In this document: one piece after another, positions 40,998 through 48,897 of the stretch
How the letters are laid out: each line of letters begins with the position of its first letter
Position numbering within the stretch: the first letter of the stretch is position 1
Source of the DNA: Methanofollis sp. UBA420
GTDB lineage: Archaea; Halobacteriota; Methanomicrobia; Methanomicrobiales; Methanofollaceae
NCBI RefSeq assembly: GCF_002498315.1
Contig: NZ_DAGX01000002.1
Location: forward strand, 126,808 to 190,807
Length of the DNA: 64,000 bases
Direction: 5' to 3'
The notes under the pieces: generated by a model
Told to the model about the DNA's origin: nothing
Seen by the model: only the letters and a program-made list of their open reading frames with translations
Databases searched by the model: none
Program-made: the position numbers and the translations under genes

Positions 40998-41930
40998 TCA
41001 GTTGCCCTTCAGGAGCGCGACGGCGTCCTCAAGGGGTGCATTGTCGATGGTGATGGCCGAGATGGCGTTGCACATCCTGACCGCCTCGTCGAGAGACTTC
41101 TGGTGGATGTTCCGGCCCGTTGCATTGCCTGACGCACCGCCGGTGTGGATCTGGTCGTACAGTTCCTTGAGGAACTTCGTCTCGTCGATGCTCGACCCGC
41201 CGGCACAGACGACCTGCGTCCTGCCTGCGGCGCGGGTCACCTCGCGGAGGAGTTCGGCCGAGACCGCGCCCTCCTTCTTCGGGGAGTTCACCTTGACGAA
41301 GTCGGAGCCGAGGCAGGCGGCGACGCCGGTGGCGCCGGCAATGAGGTGCGGGTCCTTCTCGTCCTTCACCGCCGCGCCGCGGGGGTAGATCCAGAGGACG
41401 GTGATCAGGCCGTGCTGGTGGGCCTCGAAGATGATCTGGGCCGCTTCCCTCATCATCTCGGCCTCGTACTCCGAGCCGAGATAGACCGTGTAGCCGACGC
41501 CGAGGACTTTCAGGCCGGTCTGGTTGCGGAAGGCGACGACCTGCCCGACTGTCGAGATCATCGGGCTGTACGGGTCTTTCTGGGCGGTCTTCACGAGGTG
41601 GGTCTTGGAGTTGAGCTTGACCAGGTACGGGACGTCGGGATAGTCCCTGCCGTACCGGGCGATCAGGCCGAGCTGGGTTGCGAAGACGCCGATGCGCCCC
41701 TTCTGCGCGATCCTGAAGAGGTGCTCCGGGTCGGCGTCGTCCTCGTGGATGCCCTCGCCGAAGAAGTCGTCGTTGAGGTGCTCGATCTTCTGGTCGCCGG
41801 CAAAGAGCATGAGGCGGCCGGATCCGTGGGTGATTGTCCTGTAGTTCTCGATATAGGTCTCCCGTGCCGTGCCGGGAACGTCGGCGGGGACGGACAGGGT
41901 AACATTTGCAGACATACCAGACTCAATCAT
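40998..41930 (-). CDS. Archaeal class I fructose-bisphosphate aldolase (DeoC/FbaB type)
   Basis: About 310 residues. The pattern RLMLFAGDQKIEHLNDDF (phosphate-binding N-terminal block), YLVKLNSKTHLV, the Schiff-base lysine segment SDFVKVNSP and VVCAGGSSIDETKFL are those of the archaeal class IA aldolase. It cleaves or condenses fructose 1,6-bisphosphate with glyceraldehyde 3-phosphate and dihydroxyacetone phosphate. It is cotranscribed with the FBPase that follows 80 bases downstream. A second ATG at 41915 (MSANV) is possible, and the true start is not clear from ribosome-binding sites. It begins just beside the R2 element at 41985-42095. Confidence 0.92.
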   Translation of the reverse strand: MIESGMSANVTLSVPADVPGTARETYIENYRTITHGSGRLMLFAGDQKIEHLNDDFFGEGIHEDDADPEHLFRIAQKGRIGVFATQLGLIARYGRDYPDVPYLVKLNSKTHLVKTAQKDPYSPMISTVGQVVAFRNQTGLKVLGVGYTVYLGSEYEAEMMREAAQIIFEAHQHGLITVLWIYPRGAAVKDEKDPHLIAGATGVAACLGSDFVKVNSPKKEGAVSAELLREVTRAAGRTQVVCAGGSSIDETKFLKELYDQIHTGGASGNATGRNIHQKSLDEAVRMCNAISAITIDNAPLEDAVALLKGN

Positions 41931-41984
41931 GCCGCCCTGTACTTATTTTTTATGGGAATCCGGGTTCAGGGGAATCGGGCATGA

Positions 41985-42095
41985 GTCGGCAGCACGCCTC
42001 AGGCATACTGCATGAAATGTTTTTCATGGTAAATCCTGTTGTCATGTGTCCATGCCGGGGGGCTGCCGCTCGAAAATCAAAGATTTTCTCGATTC
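41985..42095 (-). repeat. Dispersed non-coding element R2, copy 1
   Basis: Read on the minus strand, this segment contains AAATCTTTGATTTTCGAGCGG, then CAGCCCC, ATGG, AACAGGATTTACC, ATGAAAAACATTTCATGC and GTATGCCTGAGGCGTGCT. The same order with conserved hairpins recurs on the plus strand at 47218-47320. Two hairpins are kept in both: AAAATC-TTT-GATTTT and ATGAAA-AACA-TTTCAT. It lies between the FBP aldolase and the TPR-protein gene where no protein is encoded. A structured RNA or a small mobile repeat are both possible. Confidence 0.6.
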
Positions 42096-42272
42096 ACTCC
42101 GTTCATCCTCCCGGCCCCTCAAAAACCTACGATTTTCGAGGTAGTCCCGGGTCCAGATTGCAGGAATGTATCGAGCCGAGCGAGCATGAGAGTTTTTAAA
42201 CAGCCGAACATTCGTCTCCTCAGAACAGGGACAGGAAAGGCTTTCGATGATAAAAAAGATGGGGGAGAGATC
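42096..42272. other. Non-coding spacer before the TPR-protein gene
   Basis: The rest of the fba-TPR spacer (to 42272) has no coding potential. It contains an inverted pair CGAAAATC (42070-42090) and GATTTTCGAG (42131-42140), so the R2 arm sequence recurs about 60 bases away, and CATCCTCCCGG/CCCGGG stretches. The two genes flanking this region (FBP aldolase and TPR protein) run leftward; the segment near 42180-42230 has AT-rich TTTTTAAA just upstream of the TPR stop and may be a terminator for that gene. Confidence 0.4.
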
Positions 42273-43055
42273 TCATCCAAGGTTTTTGACAATGTCCTCG
42301 CAGGTCTGGACGGTGAGTTCAGACCGCGCGACGAGGCGGGTGGCGAGGAGGGGCGCTGTCTTCGGGTCGAGGGCTATTGCGTGGTTGAAGCACTCCATCG
42401 CATCCATATAGGCGTTCGGGTTGGGATTGAACGACGACCCGCCCGCCATGCCCGTGATGTCCCGGAAGGCGTCCTTCATCTGCTGTTCCTCCTGCAACGA
42501 GATGTAGAGGAGGGCGTCCCCTTTCTGGACCCATGCAGCCGCGTCGTCCGGCCGTATCTGGACAAGGTGATCATAGTACCCGACGGCCTCGTCGTACCGT
42601 CCGAGGAGGAGACTTGAGGCCCCGGCCGTCTGGAGGGCCGGGAGATCGGCCGGGGCGAGGGCGAGGGCATTCGTCGATGCCGCGATGGCGCCTTCGAAGT
42701 CGCCAGCCTTCATGAGTGCCTTTCCTTTCTCCGAGAGTGTTGCTGCATCCCCCTCTCCGGTGGTGAGGGCCATGTCATAGCAGACGACCGCTTCGTCGTA
42801 CCGCCCCTGTGCTGACAGGGCCTTTCCTTTCACCCGCAGGAGGTCGGGATTGTCGGGGACGACCGTGCTCGCGAGGTCTGCACAGGCGGCCGCCGCCTCG
42901 TACTGCTCGAAGGAGATGAGGGTGGAGGCGGCCATGGTGCCGGCATCGGCGGCCCCCGACGAGAGATACTCCGGGTCATCGGCGATACGGTCGGAGAGGT
43001 AGAACCCGGCGACGACCAGGATGCCGGCAGTGAGGAGGAGCCACTTGATCTTCAC
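42273..43055 (-). CDS. Membrane-anchored TPR protein
   Basis: 260 residues. A single N-terminal hydrophobic helix (WLLLTAGILVVAGFYL) with a short positively charged start should anchor it, with the rest facing out or in. Four to five TPR-like 34-residue units follow: DLLRVKGKALSAQGRYDEAVVCYDMAL, ATLSEKGKALMKAGDFEGAI, then AALQTAGASSLLLGRYDEAV and AAWVQKGDALLYISL. Proteins of this type assemble multi-protein complexes in archaea; many methanogen genomes have expanded families of them. No partner gene is coupled to it. Upstream (43056-43140) is AT-rich and carries TATA-like sequences. Confidence 0.8.
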   Translation of the reverse strand: MKIKWLLLTAGILVVAGFYLSDRIADDPEYLSSGAADAGTMAASTLISFEQYEAAAACADLASTVVPDNPDLLRVKGKALSAQGRYDEAVVCYDMALTTGEGDAATLSEKGKALMKAGDFEGAIAASTNALALAPADLPALQTAGASSLLLGRYDEAVGYYDHLVQIRPDDAAAWVQKGDALLYISLQEEQQMKDAFRDITGMAGGSSFNPNPNAYMDAMECFNHAIALDPKTAPLLATRLVARSELTVQTCEDIVKNLG

Positions 43056-43176
43056 AATTCACTTTAACGGCATATTGCAAATATAGGTTTCTATTTTTTT
43101 GTCGAAGTGAATGTACGATATGTCGATTTGTGTTTCAAATTTATTCTCAAATTGTCATTCCAAAAAAGAAGTGGGT

Positions 43177-45612
43177 TCAGCTCCCCTGCAGGTGTCCCGG
43201 GGCATATGCAGGCTTCTGCTGTACCCCGAGGGCGGCCTCCAGTTTTTCGGAGAGGGCCGTGATCGCGGCAAAGTCCTTCTTCTGCGCATAGTTCGCCGCC
43301 CTCAGTTCCTCTGCAAGCGTCCTGACCATCTCGTCGCCCCTGCCGGCGACAAGCCCCGCGCGCTTGACGAGAGTCGCCGCCTTTTCGAGAATGCCCTTCT
43401 GCTCGCCGGAGTACAGGATCTCCCAGGAGAGGCGCTCGAACTCCTCGCGCCTCTCAGCCGGGAGAGACCCTTTCACCTTCCCGAAGGCAAGGTCGAAGTG
43501 CCTGGCGGTGACCCGCACATTCCCGATCGCGTCGGCCCGCTCTTCCGCCGACTTGTCCTTCATCGCCGCGATGAACTCGCGCATCGCCGCCAGTTTCGCC
43601 TCCCTGACCACGGCCTCGATGTCGGCGCCGACATAGCCGTCCGTCCGGGCGACAAGGTCGTCGACCTTCACGTCGGCCGCAAGCAGTTCCTCGGTGCCCT
43701 TCAGGTACACCTCGAAGATCTTCTTCCTGCTCCCTGCATCGGGCGGCGGCACATAGATGATCCGGTCGAGCCTGCCCGGCCGGAGGAGCGCCTCGTCGAG
43801 CATGTCCGGCCTGTTCGTCGCGCCGAGCACCATCACGTTCTTCAGCTCCTCAAGGCCGTCCAGTTCGGTGAGGAGCTGGGAGACGACGCTCTCCGTCACA
43901 TGGGAGGAACCGGCGTACGAGCCGCGTTTCGGCACGAGGGAGTCGATCTCGTCGAAGAAAACGATCGACGGGGCCGCCTGCCGCGCCTTTCTGAAGATCT
44001 GCCGCACTCCCTTCTCAGACTCGCCGACCCACTTGGAGAGGAGTTCAGGGCCCTTCACCGAGATGAAGTTGCACTCGCTCTCATTGGCGGTCGCCTTGGC
44101 AAGCATGGTCTTGCCGGTGCCGGGCGGGCCGAAGAGGAGGATGCCCTTCGGGGGCCTGGTGTGCATGCGGGTGAAGACTTCGGGGTACTTCAGCGGCCAC
44201 TCCACTGCCTCGGAGAGTTCGCTCTTCACGTCGTCGAGGCCGCCGACGCTCTCCCATTTCACGTCAGGCACCTCGACGAGCACTTCGCGCATCGCCGAGG
44301 GTTCGACGTGCTTTCTGGCCTCGTCGAAGTCCTCGCCCGTGACCTTGAGGCTGTCGATCAGCTCTGCCGGGATCTCCTCCTCGATCTTGATCTTCGGGAT
44401 CACCTGGCGGATGGCGTGCATCGCCGCTTCCTTCACGAGGAGGGCGAGGTCGGCGCCGACAAAGCCGTGGGTGGTGTCGGCGAGGTGCTGGAGGTCGACG
44501 TTCTCGGCAAGGGGGACGCCCCGCGTGTGAACCTGGAAGATCTCAAGCCTCCCCTTCTTATCGGGGATGCCGATCTCGATCTCCCGGTCGAACCTGCCGC
44601 CGCGGCGCAGGGCCGGGTCGATGGCGTCCGGGATGTTCGTGGCGGCGATGACGACGACCTGGCCGCGGGCCTTGAGGCCGTCCATCAGGGCGAGGAGTTG
44701 CGCGACGACCCGCCTCTCCACCTCGCCCTTCGTCTCCTCGCGTTTCGGGGCGATGGAGTCGATCTCGTCGATGAAGATGATCGTCGGGGCGTTCTCCTGC
44801 GCCTCCTCGAAGACCTCGCGCAGGCGCTCCTCGGACTCGCCGTAGTACTTGCTCATGATCTCCGGGCCGGAGAGTGAGATGAAGTGGGCGTCCACCTCGT
44901 TGGCGACGGCCTTGGCGATGAGGGTCTTCCCGGTGCCGGGCGGGCCGTACAGGAGGACGCCCTTTGGGGGATCGATGCCGAGGCGTTTGAAGAGTTCGGG
45001 GTGGCGCATCGGGAGTTCGATCATCTCCCTGACCATGTCGAGTTCGCGGCCGAGGCCGCCGATGTCCTCGTAGTGGACGCCCGTGGCCTCCTTGCGCACG
45101 CCCTCGCCTGGCTTGTACGGCGTCTCCTTCAGGTCGACCTCGGTCATCTCCGAGATGATCGCGATCCCCTTCGGAGCCACCTTGGTGATGACGAAGGTCA
45201 GGGGGTTGCCGAGCACATTGACCCGGATGGACTGACCCTCGAAGACCGGCCGCCCGACCAGGATCCTCTTGAGGAACTGTTCGCCGCCGACGAGCCTGAT
45301 CGGCTGGGTCGGCTGGATGACGACCTTCTGGCCGTAGCCCACCTCGACTTTCCCGACCCTGACCGTATCGTCGATGCCGACGCGGGCGTCGCCCCTGATG
45401 GTCCCGTCGATCCTGATGATGCCTTTTCCCGTGTCCTCGGGATAACTCGGCTTCACGATGGCGGCAGCCTTCTGTTTGCCCTGGATCTCGATCACGTCAC
45501 CGGAGACGAGACCGAGGTCCTTCATCACGTCGATGCCGAGACGCGCGATGCCGCGCCCGGCGTCCTCGTAATACGCCTCTTTGACAGTAAGGTCCCGATA
45601 ATCTTTCTGCAT
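43177..45612 (-). CDS. CDC48/VCP-type AAA ATPase (VAT homologue)
   Basis: About 811 residues: an N-terminal double-psi barrel domain (KEAYYEDAGRGIARLGIDVMK), then two AAA modules with Walker A GPPGTGKTLIAK and GPPGTGKTMLAK, Walker B IIFIDEIDSIAPKR and IVFFDEIDSLVPKR and second-region-of-homology arginines. It forms a hexamer that unfolds and extracts proteins for degradation. The C-terminal tail is shorter and ends in a Tyr-Ala-Pro-Gly-His-containing segment (PAYAPGHL). ATG 45612 (MQKDY) follows a GAGGGAG ribosome-binding site; the longer GTG/ATG start at 45627 would add five residues. It stands alone, with an AT-rich promoter upstream. Confidence 0.95.
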   Translation of the reverse strand: MQKDYRDLTVKEAYYEDAGRGIARLGIDVMKDLGLVSGDVIEIQGKQKAAAIVKPSYPEDTGKGIIRIDGTIRGDARVGIDDTVRVGKVEVGYGQKVVIQPTQPIRLVGGEQFLKRILVGRPVFEGQSIRVNVLGNPLTFVITKVAPKGIAIISEMTEVDLKETPYKPGEGVRKEATGVHYEDIGGLGRELDMVREMIELPMRHPELFKRLGIDPPKGVLLYGPPGTGKTLIAKAVANEVDAHFISLSGPEIMSKYYGESEERLREVFEEAQENAPTIIFIDEIDSIAPKREETKGEVERRVVAQLLALMDGLKARGQVVVIAATNIPDAIDPALRRGGRFDREIEIGIPDKKGRLEIFQVHTRGVPLAENVDLQHLADTTHGFVGADLALLVKEAAMHAIRQVIPKIKIEEEIPAELIDSLKVTGEDFDEARKHVEPSAMREVLVEVPDVKWESVGGLDDVKSELSEAVEWPLKYPEVFTRMHTRPPKGILLFGPPGTGKTMLAKATANESECNFISVKGPELLSKWVGESEKGVRQIFRKARQAAPSIVFFDEIDSLVPKRGSYAGSSHVTESVVSQLLTELDGLEELKNVMVLGATNRPDMLDEALLRPGRLDRIIYVPPPDAGSRKKIFEVYLKGTEELLAADVKVDDLVARTDGYVGADIEAVVREAKLAAMREFIAAMKDKSAEERADAIGNVRVTARHFDLAFGKVKGSLPAERREEFERLSWEILYSGEQKGILEKAATLVKRAGLVAGRGDEMVRTLAEELRAANYAQKKDFAAITALSEKLEAALGVQQKPAYAPGHLQGS

Positions 45613-45657
45613 ATGGCACTCCCTCACAGAGTGATTTACTCAAAGTTAGTGCGTATG

Positions 45658-46269
45658 TTATTTTAACTTTGCGCACACTCCCGGTACAGGGCAGGAAAGG
45701 GTTTCGTATTCTGTAATGATCGCGTCCATCTGCCGATCAAAGGGTTCGTGAGGGACGGCCCCGACTTCCTGGCAGGCGAAGGCGATGCCGATCGTGCGGA
45801 TATCCGGGCACTCTGCAAGAAAGCGGTCGTAATATCCTGCACCGTACCCGAGGCGGTTTCCCGACCTGTCGAAACCGACCATGGGGACGATGACGGCGTT
45901 GAGGGCGGCGGGCGATGCCGGTATCTCGTGGCCGATGGGTTCGGGCACATGGAAGGTGCTCTCCACGAGCACGTCCCTGTCTTCAAGATAGGAGAGGCGG
46001 AGGGAGTGGGTCTCCTTCTCGATGATCGGGACGACGACCCGCGTACCCCGCGCAAGAAGGGCGTCGATGAGGCCGGCCGTATCGACCTCCGGGGTTTTGG
46101 AGACATAGACCATCACGGTCCCGGCCCCGTCGAGGAGGGAGAGGAGGCGGGCGGTGACGGCCCTGCTTTTTTCCTGGATCTCGTCTGCGGAGAGGGCGAA
46201 GCGGAGTTTCTTCACGCTGTCCCGCAATGCCTGTTTTGCCGCAGGCTGCTCAGGACGCACAGCATTCAT
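45658..46269 (-). CDS. 5-formyltetrahydrofolate cyclo-ligase
   Basis: About 203 residues: AKQALRDSVKKLRFALS at the N-terminus, VMVYVSKTPEVDT in the middle and the family signature NRLGYGAGYYDRFLAEC near the C-terminus, which binds ATP phosphate and folate. The enzyme turns 5-formyl-folate or its pterin analogue into the 5,10-methenyl form; methanogens with folate or methanopterin metabolism carry it. The Met at 46269 is used because longer frames upstream run into repeat R1. It diverges in position from CDC48 (45 bases) but reads in the same direction. Confidence 0.88.
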   Translation of the reverse strand: MNAVRPEQPAAKQALRDSVKKLRFALSADEIQEKSRAVTARLLSLLDGAGTVMVYVSKTPEVDTAGLIDALLARGTRVVVPIIEKETHSLRLSYLEDRDVLVESTFHVPEPIGHEIPASPAALNAVIVPMVGFDRSGNRLGYGAGYYDRFLAECPDIRTIGIAFACQEVGAVPHEPFDRQMDAIITEYETLSCPVPGVCAKLK

Positions 46270-46557
46270 CCATACTCTATCGCGGTCGGCCGGGGATAAA
46301 GAAATCTCTTCTGGGGTTGGATGTACGGGATCCACCGTCTTCCCCGCGATCCGAATCTTGAGACTACCAACGAAGACCTGACGATCTTCTTGCCTTCCTC
46401 CGGTCGTCCCCCGATCTTTAGGATAGGACGGGGGAAGTGTAGATGTGATCATGATGAGGGAGATTGCCGCCCCCAATCCCCGGATGACCGAAGGCGGTCA
46501 ATAAACCAAAATTTTTGCGGGGGGTGGGCCCCCGAAAGTATTTCTCCCGTATTTCTC
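46270..46557. repeat. Intergenic spacer with dispersed repeat R1 (copy 4)
   Basis: No gene. R1 elements here include GGGGTTGGATGTACGGGATCCACCGTCTTCCCC (46313-46345), GTCCCCCGATCTTTAGGATAGGACGGGGGAAG (46405-46440) and GAGGGAGATTGCCGCCCCCAATCC (46456-46480). The next 80 bases hold GGTGGGCCCCCG and a short AT-rich stretch. The pattern equals that in the other three spacers, so it is a repeat rather than a coding or tRNA remnant. Confidence 0.5.
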
Positions 46558-46953
46558 TCAGGAGAACGATTCCTTGAATGCCCGGAGGGAGGAGGCGAGG
46601 ACGTGCGTCTTGCCGATGACGCCGGCGATGAGGATGGTGTCCAGGATCTCGTCGCGGGTCGCCCCTTCCCGGATCGCTGCGCCGACATGGACCTTGATGC
46701 ACTTGTCGGCGCCGGCACCGGCAGCGGCGGCGATCGCCACGAGTTCGGCGGTCTTCGCGTCCATGCTTGCAGGTCTGGCGGTCTTGTAGTCGCCGAGGGC
46801 GGAGAGGGTGAAGGCCTCGGGGCGCTCGCGCATCACGGTGAAGATGAAGGGGACGGTCCCGAGCCAGTTCTCGGTCTCGGCAAGGACGTCGTCGGCCATC
46901 GTGTCTGCATGGGAAAGAAAGTCGTCGAGTGTCTTCTGGTTTTCCGGTTTCAT
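46558..46953 (-). CDS. Carboxymuconolactone decarboxylase/AhpD-like protein
   Basis: About 131 residues with the all-helical AhpD/CMD core: LGTVPFIFTVM, AKTAELVAIAAAAGAGAD followed by CIKVHVGAAIREGATRDEILDTIL. In AhpD the active motif is C-x-x-C-x-x-x-H; here it is only C-x-x-x-H (CIKVH), so a peroxidase-like disulfide is not expected; the family has many non-redox members. Start Met 46953 (MKPENQ) is preferred over one at 46992. The gene sits between two spacers full of R1/R2 repeats, so its transcription unit is isolated. Confidence 0.85.
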   Translation of the reverse strand: MKPENQKTLDDFLSHADTMADDVLAETENWLGTVPFIFTVMRERPEAFTLSALGDYKTARPASMDAKTAELVAIAAAAGAGADKCIKVHVGAAIREGATRDEILDTILIAGVIGKTHVLASSLRAFKESFS

Positions 46954-47352
46954 AAAAGAGGTTTGGGGGCAGGGCGTTATCAGTCTGTTCATCGGGTTTT
47001 GCCGGGGAATGGGGGGGAAGGCAGTCCTGTCACAGAAATGAGATCAGAGATGAGAGTGATCAAACGCCTTCCCTATACTGCCTGCCGGGGCACCCCCGGA
47101 CCCCCGATCCAGGATAGGACGGGGGAAGACAGAGTAAAGATCCTGAGAGAAGATTGCCATCTCACTCCTATCCTTATAGCAAGGGGTTTAGGGGGAGGGA
47201 GCGATAGCGACTTTGGGTAAATCTTTGATTTTTGAACGGCAGCCCCTAGGTATGGCATCCAGAACAGGAATTGTTATGAAATACTTTTCATCGGTATGCG
47301 GGGGGCGTGCTCTCGCGTCATGCCCTATTCCGAGCCCCCAAAAAAAGAAAAT
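46954..47352. repeat. Intergenic spacer with R1 (copy 5) followed by R2 (copy 2)
   Basis: No gene is found in these 399 bases. R1 occupies about 47060-47190 (GCCTTCCCTATAC, CCGGGGCACCCCCGGACCCCCGATCCAGGATAGGACGGGGGAAGACAGA, then AGATTGCCATCTCACTCCTATCC). R2 copy 2 follows at 47218-47320 on the plus strand: AAATCTTTGATTTTTGAACGG, CAGCCCC, TATGG, ACAGGAATTGTT, ATGAAATACTTTTCAT, CGGTATGC and GGCGTGCTC. The R2 hairpins ATGAAA-TACT-TTTCAT and AAATC-TTT-GATTT are intact. Confidence 0.55.
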
Positions 47353-48627
47353 TTAGAAGTGGAAGTTCCTGTTCACGATCTTGAGGGCGCAGTAGTCGCC
47401 GCACATCGTGCAGCCGTCGGTGTCGGCGGGCATACGCTCGTCCCGGATCTTCTTGGCGCGCTCGGGGTTCATGGCGACCGCGAACTGGCGGTCCCAGTCG
47501 AGGTCGCGGCGGGCATGGCCCATCTCGAGGTCGTCGTCCCTCTTCTTCAGCTTGATCATGTCGCCGACGTGCGCGGCGATGCGGGAGCTCATCACGCCTT
47601 CATAGACCTCCTCCGGGGTCGGGAGGGCGAGGTGCTCTGCCGGGGTCACGTAGCAGATGAAGTCCGCGCCGTAGGCCGAGGAGAGGGAGGCGCCGATCGC
47701 GGCGACCCTGTCGTCGTAGCCGGGCGCGATGTCGGTGACCAGGGGGCCGAGCATGTAGAAGGGCTTCCTGTTCGTGATCCTCTTCTGGACGACGACGTTC
47801 GCCTGGATCTCGTCGAGGGGGATGTGGCCCGGCCCTTCGATGATCGTCTGCACGCCGAAGTCATTGGCCTTGTCGGCGAGTTCGGCATTGATGATCAGTT
47901 CCTGGAGCTGCGCCCGGTCGGTGGCGTCGTGGACGGCCCCGGCCCGCATGCCGTTGCCGAAGGAGAGGGTGACCTCGTGCTCCTTGAGGATCTCGAGGAG
48001 GTAGTCGAACTCCGCGTAGAGCGGGTTCTCCTTCTCGTTGTGGAGCATCCAGGCGGTCATGAACGCGCCGCCGCGGGAGACCAGACCGCCGTGCCGGCCC
48101 TGGTTCTTCAGCCTCTTCATCGTCTCCAGGTTGATGCCGGTGTGGATGGCCATGAAGTTCGTGCCGAGTTTCGCCTGCTCTGCAGTGATCCTGAAGAGGT
48201 CGTCAGGGTCCATGAAGACGACGCCGCCCTTCTTCTGTGCGGCTTCGATGAAGGCCTGGTACAGGGGGACACTCCCCACGGAGAGGGTCGTCGCCTCGAT
48301 GACACGGCGCCTGATATCCAGGAAGTCGCCGCCTGTCGAGAGTTCCATGAGGGTATCGGCACCGGCCTTCTCGGCCATCTTCACCTTCTCGATCTCCTGG
48401 TCCACGTCCACCATATCGGTCGAGGTACCGATAGAGGCGTTCACCTTGGTGCGGAGGCCCTCGCCGATACCGCAGATCTTGACCTTCCTGTACGGGGAAA
48501 CCGGGATGGTGATATGGCCCTCGGCCACGCCGCGGCGGACGAAGTCCTCGGTGACTCCTTCCTTCGCCGCGACGATCTTCATTTCTTCGGTGATGACGCC
48601 GCGCTTTGCGTCCTCAATTAGTCCCAT
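47353..48627 (-). CDS. thiC: Phosphomethylpyrimidine synthase ThiC
   Basis: 424 residues, the shorter archaeal type. It has the radical-SAM-like cluster motif CTMCGDYC near the C-terminus (C-x2-C-x4-C), NASIGTSTDMVD, EGPGHIPLDEIQANV and LGPLVTDIAPGYDDRVA, all diagnostic of ThiC. The enzyme converts aminoimidazole ribotide to the hydroxymethylpyrimidine phosphate part of thiamine by a radical rearrangement. The start ATG is the first Met, and upstream (48628-48790) carries palindromic candidate regulatory sites. No canonical TPP riboswitch was seen. The gene stands alone. Confidence 0.97.
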   Translation of the reverse strand: MGLIEDAKRGVITEEMKIVAAKEGVTEDFVRRGVAEGHITIPVSPYRKVKICGIGEGLRTKVNASIGTSTDMVDVDQEIEKVKMAEKAGADTLMELSTGGDFLDIRRRVIEATTLSVGSVPLYQAFIEAAQKKGGVVFMDPDDLFRITAEQAKLGTNFMAIHTGINLETMKRLKNQGRHGGLVSRGGAFMTAWMLHNEKENPLYAEFDYLLEILKEHEVTLSFGNGMRAGAVHDATDRAQLQELIINAELADKANDFGVQTIIEGPGHIPLDEIQANVVVQKRITNRKPFYMLGPLVTDIAPGYDDRVAAIGASLSSAYGADFICYVTPAEHLALPTPEEVYEGVMSSRIAAHVGDMIKLKKRDDDLEMGHARRDLDWDRQFAVAMNPERAKKIRDERMPADTDGCTMCGDYCALKIVNRNFHF

Positions 48628-48670
48628 GCCTTCATTGTTGGGTAAAATCTGTGATAAATCCTCTGTTTTG

Positions 48671-48720
48671 CCGGTACCGGTTAAATTTTGCTTGTTCTCC
48701 GGACAAGTAAATTTGTTTAC
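48671..48720. promoter_or_regulatory. Three palindromes in the thiC upstream region
   Basis: Between thiC and the divergent histidine kinase gene there are CCGGTACCGG (48671-48680, perfect ten-base palindrome), CTTGT-TCTCCGG-ACAAG (48691-48707) and GTAAA-TTTG-TTTAC (48707-48720). All three fall 44-93 bases upstream of the thiC start. Such clustering is unusual for this GC-rich genome and fits repressor binding sites or, read as RNA, hairpins in the 5' leader. Archaeal thiamine genes are known to be regulated by a CBS-domain HTH protein (ThiR) in some groups; a link here is only a guess. Confidence 0.45.
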
Positions 48721-48897
48721 CTTTGGGCAAGCGACGTTTAGGTCACCTCCTGGGCGCTCCAGACACGGAACAATTCTATCGATTTGACATATATTTCCAT
48801 TATTCTCATCAGAATTAGTTTCATTTTAAATAATTCAAACAAATATCTTAAATTTAGATCGAAGGAATCATATGCAGTATTTTCCAAAAGAAATAGC

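Noticed and set aside
43111..44877. 588-codon plus-strand frame across the CDC48 gene
   Set aside because: Antisense to the AAA ATPase; no motif, and the long open frame is explained by high GC in the third codon position.
48628..48790. TPP riboswitch upstream of thiC
   Set aside because: The conserved CUGAGA and ACCUGAUCUGG blocks are absent on the thiC strand.
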